Counted from the first letter of the stretch, positions 11,911 to 23,962 are shown. The stretch: 64,000 nt of DNA from Populus alba (GCF_005239225.2 NC_133284.1:401770-465769); one strand, 5' to 3'. Numbers and translations: made by a program. Notes: generated by a model not told the origin, from the letters alone.

Positions 11911-12843
11911 CAAACTCAAGGATTAGCTTTTTCTGACATTTACATGTAGAAGCGCCCCGATTCTTATCTAATGGGAAATCCTTTCAAAATTGTAAGGTAT
12001 ATGTTTTCTTGAGCATTCTTTTGATGGTGTGATTGTATTATCAATGGAACCAAACTCTTCCACCTCACTCTCAAACAGTTTAGGGCCTTCATGTTCACTG
12101 GTTTGCAATGAGGAAACTCTGCTTCCTTCTTTTGCTAGAAACATGAGTGTGTGAATCCTGCATTACGTGCGCCTGTGTGTTCCTCTGGTGTTTTTCTTTA
12201 CTGTAGCTCAAATGCTCACAACTCACACCCACGATCCCTCTCCCTGAAGAGGATGTCTCGGGTTCAAGTTTTTCCTTGGTAACATAAAAACAAAAACAGA
12301 ATTGAATGTCTGTCCCCATTTTTTTTGTCGACTGCCGCCTTTGGTTCCCTTTTCTTGTGTCGTGTCGGGTAGGCCCAATATTTTTGTTTGATAGGAGGCC
12401 GGGTTCAATATATAGTTGGACCAACTCTCCCGACTTCTAAACTGAAATAAGGATCTTGAGAAAGGAAAAGAGCAGTCAGAAAACCGAGGGTCAATCCTTG
12501 ACCTCGAAGTCTAATTTGAGTTGAGATTGATTTAAAACTGTTTGGTTTTTTAATCAAAATAAAATCATTTTAAGTTTTTTTTTTTTTGAAAATATAGTTG
12601 GTGTTGATCGATGACCCGTGGGTTAACCTGCCCGCCAGGTGAACTCCTAAGAGAAAAAGGGTGCTTAATTTTGAATGTTTGTTGGCAGAAAATTTCAAAG
12701 TTGGGTTTCTTATCTTATATAATTTCTTTGGAAAAGCCTAACTGGATAATTTCTTGTAGTTCTCAGCTCTGGAGTCACCGTCCTTTGCAGTAGAAATTGT
12801 CGTGCTTGTCAGAAATTTAAAAAAGCGGAAGAGATTAGTTTCT

Positions 12844-12963
12844 TTTAGATCGGGTTTCATTAGTGGACGACATAAGGGAAGAGATTAAGATTTCGAATTG
12901 AGAAGGATCGCCGGCGAGGATGGCAGCGAGTTGAGATTGCTGGAATTGAGTTGACTCGTCCAT
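12844..12963 (-). pseudogene. Truncated first exon of importin-5-like gene
   Basis: Reading leftward from the ATG at 12,963 gives 40 open codons starting MDESTQFQQSQLAAILAGD and ending MSSTNETRSK. This is the characteristic N-terminus of plant importin beta-3/importin-5 (HEAT-repeat nuclear import receptors). The similarity stops at 12,844, and the following bases soon give a stop; the rest of the gene is absent because unit 1's tail abuts here. The stub thus marks the tandem junction. The intact gene is inferred to sit left of the window. The family was recognised by reading, without a database search. Confidence 0.7.
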
Positions 12964-12967
12964 GGTG

Positions 12968-13240
12968 GTGAAGAATTAGGGCTTGTGGTGGCGGCGGTAG
13001 TGGTGGGTTTCTTTTGGGGGGTTTAGGGATTAGAGGGAGTGAGAAAGCGAGAGAGAGAGATTTGTTTTTTTTTCCTTCCCCTCCTAGGGTATTTTTGGGG
13101 GGGAGAGGGAAATAAGGAGGAAAAGGGAGGGAAAGAGGGGAAGTGTGAAAGGAAGGGGAGGGGATTAGGGCAGAGTAAGAAAGAGAGAAGGGCAGGATTG
13201 GGTTCGCTGGAATTTGTGTGTTATGATTAATGGAATCTGT
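12968..13240 (-). promoter_or_regulatory. Orphan copy of importin-5-like upstream region
   Basis: Matches 1-300 with small deletions (GGTGG and GA-rich repeats, GAGAGAGAGAG at about 13,050). It sits directly upstream of the truncated exon, so any promoter here now drives only a stub. Confidence 0.45.
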
Positions 13241-13249
13241 TTTTTCAAA

Positions 13250-14125
13250 TATATGTTTACAACAACCTCAGTTTTCTTGTATGAGGTGTTTTCTTTGTAA
13301 AGAAAAGAGAATGTTTTTTAAAAATAACAAAAAAATTTTTCTCTCTAATAAAAGCTTAATTTTTTCTTTAATTATAAATTATTTTTTTTACTAACTTTTT
13401 ATAAATTCAAACAGCCTTATTTGCTTTTACATTTTAAAAAAATTTAAAAATTTTAAATTTTTTTATTTTTTTATTTAAAATTATTTTTTTTATATTTAGA
13501 TTATTGTAATACGCTAATTTTAAAAAATAAAAAAAATATTATTTAAAAAGCATCTACAATCATGCTCCTAAACATGCCCCTAAAATTTCATAAATAAACA
13601 AAAACAAAGTATTTTCTCATCAATTTTTAACAATTATTTCACACTTGCTAAATTTGTTCTAAGGATACTTACCTTTAACTTAAATTTTAATTTATAAACC
13701 ATAATGATAAATGAAAAGGAAATATGCAAGTCCAGGAAGAATAACATTTCATTCCCTTGTTGTTAGGGTTCATATATAGATTGAAGAGAGTGTTTCTTGA
13801 TATTATTATATTACAAGAATTATTACCAAAAGATAAAAAGAAAATTTGACTCGTAATTAAACTACCATGAAAGTCAAGTAATTTCACTATTAACACAACT
13901 TTTCTGCCATTCTTAGGGTGTGGCTTCCTAAGCTACGTAACTTTACCATAATCCATGTAGTTTGAGATTTGATTTGTACATAAATCCGTAAATGGATTTA
14001 TTCATCATATTATTATTTTTTATTAATTAGCATACACTAGATTTGTTCCCGGCTTTCTTTCGTGAGAAAATGCTAGGTTAAAAAAAATTGAGATCCAAGT
14101 TACAAGCTCAAGTGGTAATTTAAAT
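13250..14125. other. Paralogous AT-rich spacer
   Basis: Matches parts of 310-1,440 and 2,460-3,060 of unit 1, with a deletion of the segment equivalent to 2,550-2,745. Includes a MITE-like block at about 13,420-13,575. No gene seen. Confidence 0.5.
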
Positions 14126-14289
14126 ATTATTATCATAACCCAATTTTTGACCATTTTATTTTAATTATTATTATTATTATTTTATTTATTGAAAAGAATA
14201 AAAAAATAATGATGAAAAAAAAATAATGATGAAAAAAACAAGTAAAATGAAATAAATGAATAATAAATTAAAATTTGGGTTAAGCACAA

Positions 14290-14660
14290 CATGATTAGAA
14301 ATTTTGAGGTTTAATTAAACTTTAGAATTAATCTAATTAAGCTTGGAATTAATTTAATTAATTCAATTAAGGGTTTATAAATTTTAAGACTTAATTGAGC
14401 TTGTAATTAATTTAATTAATCCAATCAAGGGTTTAATTGGAGAATTGATAAGTTTTGGGACTTAATTAAGCTTGAAATATTTAATTCATCCAATCAAGGG
14501 TTAAATTGAAAAATTGATAAATTTTGGGACTTAATTAAGCTTGAAATTAATTTAATTAATCCAATCAGGAGCTTAACTGGAGAATTGATAAGTTTTAGAC
14601 TTAATTGGACTTTGGATTTAATTAAATTAATGAAATCAGGGACGTAATTGAAAAACTACC
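14290..14660 (+). repeat. Subrepeats inside the solo LTR
   Basis: Four to five imperfect units of roughly 70-75 bp, each with 'ACTTAATTAAGCTTGAAAT', 'TTAATTAATCCAATCA' and 'GAATTGATAAGTTTT'. The word GGG(A/G)CTTAATTG also recurs, more dispersed, in the Tat LTR copies at 26.9-27.2 kb. Confidence 0.65.
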
Positions 14661-14879
14661 AAAGTATAGGGCTGATTCTGGTCAAATTTGCAAGAAATTA
14701 AAACCCAAGGACCAATGTGTAAATGGTGCTGAGATGCAGGGTTTCAATTGCAATTTATCTAAGGACTGAACTGAAAACTTCCAAAACATCAAGGACCAAA
14801 ACGCAAAATAACCTCAACACTATTCATCTTCTTCACCCGAAAAAAAAGAAGAAAACTACGGCCTTTACTCCTGCATTAA

Positions 14880-15500
14880 AACAGAGGCACGATCGACCGA
14901 TGGCATTCTAAGGGGGGGATAAAAACCAGAGAAGAAAAAGCCACGAAAGGGGGGGAAAAGACAGTGAAAAAACCAGAGACAGAGGAGAAAAAAGGGCAGA
15001 ACCGAAAGGAAAAAAAAAGAAGAAAAGCCACGAACGACAGAAACCAAACCCAGGGGGGAGGAACCACAGAATCGGGGGAGACTAAAGGAAAAGAAAAGGA
15101 GCAGACGTTCGTTCCCCTGGTTTCTTCTCAAAGAAACAGAGAGGTGAACAAACCCGAATGAAAAACAAAGAATACATAAAAGCAGGCAACGAGTGAAAAA
15201 CTAGGAGGGGACAGAGGACAAAAAAAATAAATAAACAGAAGAAGAATGCAGAAAAAAAATAGGGGACTTGGAGAAGACAGAACAGAGAGAAGCGTTGGCC
15301 AGCCAACGCACGAGCACCAGCCTTGTCTCGGGTTACACCACCTCTTGAATGGACGAACACAAAGAAAAATGGAGAGCACAGACGAGGAGAGAGCAAACAC
15401 AGTAGAGAGAGAGAGAGATCAGAGAAGACGAAGGAACCTATAAAAGTAAAGAAAAGAGAGCAGAGAGAAGGAAGACTATAGGAACACCAAGAGGAAAACA
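14880..15500 (+). repeat. Polypurine-biased tract in the solo LTR
   Basis: About 600 bp that is almost entirely A and G on the plus strand. A comparable tract occupies 27,650-27,965 and 37,295-37,615 in the other Tat LTRs, so it is a family feature and not a gene. It creates long spurious pyrimidine-strand open frames. Confidence 0.6.
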
Positions 15501-16385
15501 GAGGAGGAGAAAATAGCATCAACCGGCCAGCCCTCCATCACCGTCATCCTCATCTTCGAGTGCAGCGCCAGGTAAGTTGCTCTTTCCCTCCGTTCATTTT
15601 AATTACATGCTTGATGCTCCTGTAGAAAAACTAAAAAAAATGGCTAGTCGGGTCAAGCTTCTGACCTGGCTAGGCCTGCTGGGTCCAACCCAGCCCAGCC
15701 CAAAAAAATAATAAAAAAAACAGAAAAAAATAAAAAACAGAAAAATAAAAGAACATAGAAAAAAAAATAAAAAATGTGTATGCATGAATAAAAATAATGT
15801 AAATTTATTGGTTTATTTACAGACGCCAGAGTCAGGAATAAAAATACCGATTTTAAATTTATATTATTTTTATTCGTTGTATTTTATTTTATTTAGCTAG
15901 AAAAATAAAAAAAATATATGTGCATGCGTAAAAATAAATTTATTTTTATTTATCTATGCACTAGTGCTAGAGTAGGAAATAAAAAAATATTGATCTAATT
16001 TTTTTTCGTAGCTACGAATTTTTACCAACGCCAGAGTTGGAATTATTCGAGCTCGAATATTCATTGGCGTCAGAGTCAGGAATATTGTAAACAAATCATC
16101 ATAGCATAAACTAATAAACATTTAGTAATTTAAGACAAAACCAACAATGCAGTCTGCCTTAGGCAGAACGTTTAAGGGTGATAATATCTTTCATTTTACG
16201 TAACCAATCCCAAGCCATAGAATCTCTGTTGATCAATTAGGGTTCCTAGTGATCATAATACTAGGTGGCGACTCCTTAAGCAAGATATTTTTCCTAAAAG
16301 AACAAGATGCCAGAAATCTATTTTTTTTTTCATTAATAAGAGAATTAATTTTTAGGATCGCCGCGATGTCGGGTGCGACAATTAT

Positions 16386-17014
16386 GAACAAAAAAAAAAG
16401 AACAATAATAAATAAACTGATAACAAAAATAACATGAAAAGAAGTAAAAAAAAACCAAGATCTTAGCCTATCTGGATTAGCTTTACAGACCCTATATTAA
16501 AGGGTGATATTGTAAAATAATAGTTTTTTTTTAAAAGGTCATGTTAAACCAAGTGAACTCACAAACCTCGTGACCATATTATAATATCTTAGAAAGAATA
16601 GTAGAAAAAAAAGTTTAAATGATAAAATTGAAATAGATTAATTTTAAAAAAGGATAAAAAAACAAAAGTGAACTCATGTTAACCTTCAAAATCGGTGGTC
16701 TTAATAATGAACCCGAAGCTAACTTCATAAAAGGCAACCTTAAAAAATAACATGCCAAAACTATAAAAAAAATAAAAAAATTATGAAAATGTCAGCTTAA
16801 AAAAGGAAAAAAAGACAGGCAAATCCAAGAAAACCTCCTAAACCTGGTCTAATCTCTAAAAGTCGTAACCCATGAAATTTTGGATCCAAGTTCAATGAAG
16901 AAGTTTAATTCCCAAGCAGTTTAATCTTGAAAGATGAAATCGTGAAAAAATATTAATAAAAAATCTTGCAAAAACAAAAAAGATAGAAAAAAGAAGAAGA
17001 ATGGAGATAAAATA
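16386..17014. other. Spacer, partly paralogous to unit 1
   Basis: 16,820-17,014 matches 3,090-3,280 of unit 1 and ends at the Copia target site. 16,386-16,800 has no clear unit 1 partner. No gene seen. Confidence 0.5.
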
Positions 17015-17019
17015 TGATA

Positions 17020-17186
17020 GTTGAGAATAATTAGGAAGCTTGACATATTGGTTAGCCAACCTTTTCTATATATATATGTGTGTGTGTGTGTGTAGGGCAA
17101 TATACAATAGTAATGGTAGAAATTACAATACAAGAGTATGACTAAAATATTTTCTATATTTTCTATACAGATTGATTCTATAATAT
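17020..17186 (-). repeat. Copia 3' LTR
   Basis: 167 bp sharing TTGAGAATAATTAGG, a TG-repeat plus GGGCAATATACAATAG, and TCTATAATAT with the 39,797-40,036 LTR. The minus-strand termini are ATATTATAGA...CTCAAC, which is not the canonical TG...CA. Confidence 0.75.
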
Positions 17187-17197
17187 ACCCCCTCAAG
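17187..17197 (-). other. Copia polypurine tract
   Basis: Minus strand CTTGAGGGGGT directly abuts the 3' LTR, the expected site of plus-strand DNA priming. Confidence 0.7.
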
Positions 17198-17926
17198 CTG
17201 AGGGTGAAGCATAAGCTTGAAGCTTAAATTAAAATGTAGTAAACGGAGTAGTAGGAAGCAACTTAGTAAGAACATCGACAAGTTGATTGTGAGAGGGGAT
17301 AAACTGAATTTGAATCTCTTTCTCCGCAATCCTGTCTCGTACAAAATGCTAGTCAACCTCAACATGTTTAGTGCAAGTATGAAAGATAGGATTTGCAGAT
17401 AAGTAGCGTCTAGATTATCACACCAAATAGTAGGAGCAGAGCTAGAAATAATATGCAGATCTCTCAATAGATACTAAAGCCAGATAACCTCAGCATTGCC
17501 ATTTGCCAAGGCTATATACTTAGCCTTGGTGGAGGAGCGAGCAACTCTGCGATGCTTGCCTGATTTCCATAAAATTGGTTTCTGACCAAAGAAGACAAGA
17601 TAACCACTCGTAGACTTACGATCATCAGTACTACCTGCCCAATCTGCATCTATAAAACCATGTGGAGCAAATGAGGAACTGCGAGTGATATGTAAGCCAT
17701 AGATGGTCATACCTCGTAGATGACGCAAAATGCGCTTAACGGCACCCCAATGAGAATATGTAAGAGCATGCATAAATTGACAGAGTTTGTTAACGGCAAA
17801 GCAGATGTCTAGTCTCATAAAGATGAGATATTGAAGAGAACTCATAATTTGACGAAACCATGTTGGGTTAGAAAAACAAGAGATTTGATAGTATGATGAC
17901 TTTAGAAATAGAGATAAGAGTATCAA
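17190..17926 (-). pseudogene. Copia pol: RNase H end
   Basis: The 17,474-17,926 frame shows DICFAVNKLCQFM, ILRHLRGM, GFIDADWAGSTDDRKSTSGY and RSSTKAKYIALANG, the classic Copia RNase H signature with the catalytic Asp of DADW. The downstream C-terminal motif (tail with HVEVD and DVLTK words) continues at 17,200-17,460 in shifted frames. The RNase H removes template RNA during reverse transcription. Stops and frame changes make it non-functional. Confidence 0.85.
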
Positions 17927-18780
17927 CCAGTTTATAAGAGGTCATACTCGTTTAAGTGAGGATGTCGAGAACATACTTATACTGGTGTAACATCAGACCT
18001 ATAGTAGTGGACTAAACCTCAATGCCCAAAAAATAATAAACGGCGTCTAAGTCACGAAGCTTGAACTTTGAACTTAGTAACTGTATTAGGCGGTGAAGTA
18101 TAGCAAAGTTGCTACCCGTAAGCAAAATGTCATCAACATGAACCAAAAGATAGAAGATATCAGCACTAATAGATAAAATAAATAAGGAGGTGTTAACCTT
18201 GGAGGCATGAAAGCCAATAAAAAGTAGAAAATCACTCAAACAAGTGTACCATGCCCGTGGAGCTTGTTTTAAACCATATAAAGACCTATGCAACTGGCAC
18301 ACATGAGAGGGAAGAGAAAAGTCAACAAAACTTGTTGGTTGTTTCATGTAGACCTCTTTGACAAGAACATCATTGAGGAAGGCATTATGATTATCAAGTT
18401 GATGAATCTTCCAATTACATGAGACCGCAATGGAGAAGACTAACTGATTGTTGCTTGCTTAACAACTGGACTAAAAGTTTCAAAATAATCAATGCCTTAA
18501 TGTTGAGTAAAGCCTCTAGCAACTAAACATGCCTTATACCGTTTAACACTGCCATCCACATGATGCTTTATAATGTACACCCACCAGCAACTAATAACAT
18601 TCATCGAAGGATAAAAGAGAACCAAGGACCAGGTATTATTTAAGCATAAGGCCTGAATTTCATCGCGTATAACACCATGCCATGCCTCATACTTGTCAGC
18701 ATCAGAGAATGTAAGGGGCTCACAAATAGGAAAAGACATTACCCTAATAATAAGGAGCAATAGACGCTATGAAGAGTGCA
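17927..18780 (-). pseudogene. Copia pol: reverse transcriptase
   Basis: 18,497-18,760 carries the N-terminal RT part (KYEAWHGVIRDEIQAL, NTWSLV, RYKACLVARGFTQ). 18,012-18,347 carries RSLYGLKQAPRAWY and YLLVHVDDILLTG, where the two Asp of VDD are the polymerase catalytic residues. The frames between them are broken, and the intervening 18,350-18,496 reads through stops. Typical Copia RT order and spacing otherwise. Confidence 0.88.
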
Positions 18781-19009
18781 GTTTTTGGCAGCTAAGAGTG
18801 AAGAACCATTGGATGCTGACGAGTAGTAGATCGAGGGGCAGGAGAATATAAACTGGAGAACTACTGAAGAGGATAAAATGAGAGATCAACAAAGAGTTGC
18901 AAACCTACAGGAGAATCTATGGAAAGATCGAAGCTCACAACAACAGATGTAGGAGAACCTGCCGCAGAATCAAAAGTGGCTGCAGTGACATACCCCAAAC
19001 TATGTAACT

Positions 19010-19593
19010 TTAAAGAGGTGAACCTGCTTCTGCATAATCATCATTATAGAAACATGCAAATGGTGACATAGAGGCAGGGTTGGGTGGCACTGGTATGGTA
19101 GTAAGCAAGGGTGGGGAATGGTGGGGCTGTGTGGGTGGAGCTAGAAGGGCGATGTATTTGTTAGGTGTGGTGTTTGGCAGTTCAGCAAGGATAAAATTTA
19201 GAGGGGTAATCAAGGTGGGCAAGTGTGTGGATTGGGAAAGAGTGGCTGGTGGGTGGGTTATCTGTTCAGATTTTGTAAAAGGAAACATACCTTCATGAAA
19301 ACGAACATGACGAGAGATATATATACGTTGAGATGCAAAATCAAGACAACGATAACCAAGATGAGAGGGACTGTAACCTAATAACACATATGAAGATTAA
19401 TGAAAATCCAATTTATGAGCATGATATAGATGCAAAAAATGAAAACAAAGACACCCAAAAGTACATAAAAAATCACAATAAAGAGTACGATTAAACAGTC
19501 ATTCAAAAAGAGATTGATTTTGAAGGAAAAAAGTAGGCATATGATTGATAAGATATACTGAGGATTCAAATGCATAATTCCAAAATCATAACA
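19010..19593 (-). pseudogene. Copia integrase C-terminal part and linker
   Basis: Contains FWNYAFESSVYLINHM in a shifted frame near 19,540-19,590, then LLGYSPSHLGYRCLDFASQRIY and ISRHVRFHEGMFPF, the conserved Copia integrase C-terminal motifs, followed by a Pro/Thr-rich linker toward RT. It is interrupted upstream by the solo LTR at 19,599-21,395; the two coding halves join at the GAGCA duplication. Confidence 0.85.
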
Positions 19594-19598
19594 GAGCA

Positions 19599-19726
19599 TG
19601 ACACGACCAAAAGATTGATGTCTTCCCAAGTGCAGGAGTGTCGAAGTAATAAATAACCCGGTAAGACCGGGATCGAACCACAGAGAGGTTAATTGTATAA
19701 ATTATAAATAACAAGACAACAACAAT

Positions 19727-19762
<36 letters not shown>

Positions 19763-21395
19763 AATAATACTCAGTACGTGGCGTTGTTATACCTGAGAAT
19801 GATCTAAAAGATCGGGTCACATGTTTCCAGCCTATATACTGAGTTTATGAAAAGATCAAAGATATATATAACAAAATGTAAATAATAATAATAATAATAA
19901 TAGTAGTAGTAGTAGTAATAATATTAATAGTAATAATAATAATAATAACACTAGTAGTAGTAGTAGTAATAATAATAATAATAAAAGAAGAAGATGAAGA
20001 AATTAATGAGAACTTTGAGATGGAAGATTAGTGTAAGGATTAAACAACGATAAAAACAAATGTCAAGGTTAGAGGATCCACTAATGGTACTTCAAACAAG
20101 TATAGTATAAACTCTTATTACTCAATTGGAAACAACACATAAAGGAGGTTCCAATCAGATTATAAATGGTTAACATGATTACATTAGTTATCTTATTTGA
20201 ATAAAGCTAATACTTGTAAATGTTGGCATGCATTCATGATTATAACTTATGTTAACAACAAATCAAGTTCCTTTCATAGCTCAGGTGTCGGTTATACCAT
20301 AGAGTATGGGCTATGAAAGTGCCAAGTATTTATTGTACCAAGTGTTATATAACATAAATCTAGATTAACCATTTAACAAGCAAAGTATTAAAAGTGAACA
20401 AGATAACAAATATAAAACATGTTAGTATCCAACGTTAAGATCCATGTTAAGTTTATATTATACTTATTTTTACACCATTAGTGTACCCTTTTCACCTTGA
20501 TATAATTAACTTAGCTAAACATAATGAAAGAAAGAAACATAAATGAACAAGATAAGAACATAAATAAGAAAGAAGTTAACTAAGTAAAGGAAAGGAAATG
20601 AAGTGCATAAACTTGATATTAATAAAAGCAAAACATAAGCAATACAAGGAGAGAAAGAAAAAGCATGATCTTGATCTGGAAACCAAGATGCATCAATACA
20701 TGGTAAATGCCTCCTTTTATAGGCCAAAATTTGAAACTATTGATTTGTTGACTAATTGATGAGTGGGTGGCCACATCTTGACTTGGTGACAATCCTTATC
20801 TTCTTGTCTGAACAAGACGTCATTGCTAACATCATAATTTGCACAAAATCCTCAAGAATGTTCTAGGAAATTGTCTCAGCTTTCCAACAAAAAAAAGATG
20901 AGGTCATTTGGACTTCTAGAACTCAAGATATAGGCTGAACACTGAACAGTGTCTGGGCTGCAGGACAGCTTTGGACTTCTTCGTTGTTCCTTCAATTTGG
21001 ACTTCAAAACAGGCTTTTTAAATCTTGAGCTCCCATAAAAGTTGTAGGCCTTTGTCTTACCTTTCCATCCACATAAAATGGACCTAAATCCGAGATCTAG
21101 AGCTCCAGATATGATCCAATTACCGAGCAATGTTCCGGTTTGGATTGCACCAGCATCTCATTTCTAAGTTTGGCCATCTCTTTGTCCTTTCACTTTCAAT
21201 ACTTAAACTTATCAATCAATCCTTTCATTTATGTGATAGGCCTGCATTTAAGATGAGCATTTACCATAAATTAAGGTATCTTATAGTATCAAACTTGTTA
21301 TTATAAAACATGCTTTAGTTAAGGAGTTATTGATACTTCAAGTGCAAAATGATGATATAAAACCTTGATAAACATGCACTTTTAAGTACTAATCA
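19599..21395 (-). mobile_element. Solo LTR (Ty3-type) inserted in Copia integrase
   Basis: 1,797 bp with perfect 5-bp GAGCA duplications (19,594-19,598 and 21,396-21,400). The minus strand starts TGATTAGTACTTAAAAGTGC and ends GGTCGTGTCA. Near its end is the conserved phrase GGTTCGATCCCGGTCTTACC, common in plant Ty3 LTRs. It splits the integrase frame between a CSAL-like and an FWNYAF segment. It contains CAA (about 19,716-19,760) and AAT/AGT (19,885-19,985) microsatellites. Confidence 0.88.
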
Positions 21396-21400
21396 GAGCA

Positions 21401-21900
21401 CTACATTGTTCTAGGAGGGTAAGACCAATTTCGACAATATAGCAATGACGACGCTCAACGTTGTCACTTTGCTCATTTGTATGAGGAAAAATTAACCTAT
21501 GATGAATACCAATAATTCAAAAGAAAATATTTAACTTATGATATTCACCACCCCAATTGGTTTGAACATATTTAATTTGACAGGAAAATTAACGCTCAAC
21601 AAGCACTTGAAAATGTTGGAATATAAAAAACACATCGGATTTTGCAACAAGAGGATACTATCATATATATTTTGTATGTGCATTGATAAAAATAACGAAG
21701 TAACGAAAACCATAAGATAAAAACATAGGAGCAGAGCCCCAAACATCACTAAATATTAAATCAAGTAAGGTAGTAGTTTTGTGACCCGTAGGTCGCAGTG
21801 ATAAACGCGAAGACTTGCCAATCAGACAAGCTTGACATTGAACAAGAGAGCGTCTAGAAGCACACTTTTTTTTTTTGGAAACTAGCAAATTGAAAATACA
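21401..21900 (-). pseudogene. Copia integrase, zinc-binding end and catalytic core
   Basis: 21,661-21,888 reads CQACLIGKSSRLSLRPTGH, LDLIFSDVWGSAP, FVIFINAHTKYI: the end of the HHCC zinc finger and the first core Asp (SDVW). 21,406-21,660 continues the core in shifted frames (QTNWGGEY word with the second acidic region). Integrase inserts the cDNA into the genome. Frame breaks show it is dead. Confidence 0.85.
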
Positions 21901-21960
21901 GGAAGTATGATAACCTAATTAATGATGTCACAGATCAACAGTTATTGAGACGCAAGAAGA

Positions 21961-22338
21961 TCAATAAGCTTGAGGAATGGTGGTGGCAGAAGACTCAAAT
22001 AAAACATATAGACCATTATTGCTCTGACAAGAAATAAGCATTGCTTTGGTGGTAAGATCCTTTACATAAAATACGGAGGCATGAAATTCAAAATAAACAT
22101 TATTATCATGATATAATTTTTGAATAGATTGTAATGGTTTGGTAATGTGAGGAACATAGAGAACGTCAAATATTGTAAAGGTGCGTGTAGGGGAACGTAA
22201 CATGATATGCCTAATATGAGATATAAAAAGACCCTTACCGTCACCAACATGCAAGTGATCATTACCAATATAGAATGCAAAATCGGTCAGAGTTACAAGG
22301 TCGAGCGTAACGTGTTGGTTCGCACCAGTGTTCGGAAA
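21961..22338 (-). pseudogene. Copia GAG-pre-integrase/protease segment
   Basis: Minus strand reads ANQHVTLDL, then GNDHLHVGDGKGLFISHI, LRSPTRTFTIFDVLYVPHI, NVYFEFHASVFYVKDL: the Copia protease-to-pre-integrase region. The protease motif (WFPNTGANQHVT, the D-T-G site changed to N-T-G) is split by the solo LTR at 22,344-23,962 between its W and F codons. Confidence 0.82.
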
Positions 22339-22343
22339 CCAAG

Positions 22344-23962
22344 TGATGCAACCATATTATTCGATGGTTTCACCCACATTTAACTAGTGTTTTGCCTATG
22401 TTTTATATAGAAAATGCCTTGATATTCTTTGTTTTATGTTTTGAAGGCACTTTTGGATGAAAGATGCAAAAAGGAGTAAATTGAAGGTAATTGACAGATT
22501 TGACGTTCAGTCGATGTTTTGTGCAGAACGTGAGCTCTAAAGGTCGAAATGAAGTGATTCCAGTGGAATTAAAAAGCTAACATCCATACCTTTCTGTACA
22601 TATAAGGCAAGACAATAAAATAAGGAAGAGCATGGAAATCGCAGCTTTCAAAGTCAAATCTCGCAATCTGCCAATGTTGACCTTCGGTCATTCCGACTTG
22701 AATATCTAGAGCTACAAAAGTCCAATTGATTCAAACTCAATTGTTTTGGATTCCTGACTCAAAGGCCTATAAAAGCTCCAAATTTCAGCCAAAAAATATG
22801 TCATATGAGGGAGATATGATTTTTCAAAGATGACAAATGAATTCTGCCAGCAAACAGGTTTCGTGAAGAAACGAGTCCAGATTACGTTCCGAAGCATCTA
22901 AACCGACATCCAAGTTTTTATTTCAGCAATGTAGCTCCTCTAAGTCAAAGCTTGAAGATTTTATGCAAAGCTATTTCTCCTTTTTTAGGAAAATAGTAAT
23001 TGAACTACTTAAATGTAAATTGTCTACTTAAGGGAGGACTATTTTGTAAAATAGAGATTAGGGTTTCCTAGCATATAAAAAGAATAAGAGAAGAGAACGA
23101 GGGAAACCACCCAAGAGGAGAAAAATGCCCCCCTACTCTAAGAAACCCTAAATCATGCATTCTTCCATCTTTTTGATTAGTTGTTCAACAAACATGCAAG
23201 GCTAAACTCATTTTCTTGGTTGCAAGGACACGGAAACCTTCGGATTTCAAGAACTGTGAGATCTATTTTACCTTTTCTTTTCAGTTTATATGATGAATAT
23301 GTTTGTTCTCCTATGCTTATTTTTCCAATGATTGTTTATTTTAATTGCCAGAGCGGACTCTAAGTTATTATTATAGACAATTTATTGCTAAGTTTGATAT
23401 CAAAACCGGAGTTGTGGTATATGAACTTGTGAAGCAACTGAGTTTAATAATTGTAGCGGATCCACATTATTAATCTTAGGGAGAACATTCGATCAAAGCA
23501 ACATAAGCAGACAACTTAGTTGTTAAGATAATGAATTTATCTAGATCTTAAGGCTGCCATTGGATTAAATCATTAGTGCGGACACTGTGATTATTTGTTG
23601 GTTAGGGTTAGTTATACGGCGGATCTGTTAATTAACCAACGTTAAGAAAAGATAAAAATTCAGAATATAAACTGGAATTTCGTTTCAAGGATCAGTTCTG
23701 ATTTCTATAGGTGGATGTGTGATTGCGACCAAGGTTTGTTCTCTTGATAATTTTGTGATTTTATTAAATTTTGTTTGATAGTTTTCTTTTTTATTTTTCT
23801 TTAGCCTATATAACATCCAACCCCCCCAAATTGCATAACGTATAGCATAAAAATCTGAACTAAATCTTCCTCGTGGGATCGACCCCTTGCTTGCTCTATA
23901 TTATCTTGTGTGTTGTGTTTGAAGCTAGGGTAATTAATTTGTGCGACCGTGACATCGCAACA
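22344..23962 (+). mobile_element. Solo LTR (Athila-like Ty3) inserted in Copia protease
   Basis: 1,619 bp, TGATGCAACC...ATCGCAACA, flanked by perfect 5-bp CCAAG duplications (22,339-22,343 and 23,963-23,967). The 3' end has CGTGGGATCGACCCCTTGC and GGTAATTAATTTGTGCGACC, the phrase seen at the end of plant Athila-type LTRs. Joining the flanks restores the Copia W-F-P-N order. No internal region remains. Confidence 0.88.

Larger units (their letters stand above)
1..12840. repeat. Tandem segmental duplication, unit 1
   Basis: Position 1 onward matches 12,968 onward, and the same landmarks recur in order in unit 2: AT-rich flank, minus-strand bZIP-like gene, purine/T-rich spacers, plus-strand peptidyl-tRNA hydrolase and its 3' flank. 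For example 9,560-12,530 matches 61,090-64,000 almost base for base. Unit 1 is the compact copy, so it serves as an empty-site reference for many unit 2 insertions. Confidence 0.85.
14131..16380 (+). mobile_element. Solo LTR, Tat-type Ty3 family
   Basis: A 2,250-bp segment flanked by 5-bp ATTAT duplications (14,126-14,130 and 16,381-16,385). It starts TATCATAACCCAATTTTTG, resembling the TGTTGTAACCCATTTTTGGG start of the Tat LTRs at 26,650 and 36,294 but with TG changed to TA, and it ends GTCGGGTGCGACA. Near the 3' end it shares 'TTAGGGTTCCTAGTGA' and 'ACTAGGTGGCGACTCC' with those LTRs. No internal region remains, so LTR-LTR recombination is inferred. Open frames within it lie in purine-rich DNA and are unsupported. 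Confidence 0.85.

Noticed and set aside
12190..12430. Possible tRNA-like SINE head (TAGCTCAAATG ... GGGTTCAAGT) downstream of hydrolase, also at 63,670
   Set aside because: Box-like words are present in both units, but there is no target duplication or clear tail, so a SINE cannot be defined.
22712..22897. Minus-strand open frame in the Athila-like solo LTR
   Set aside because: LTR sequence is non-coding here, and the frame shows no conserved domain.
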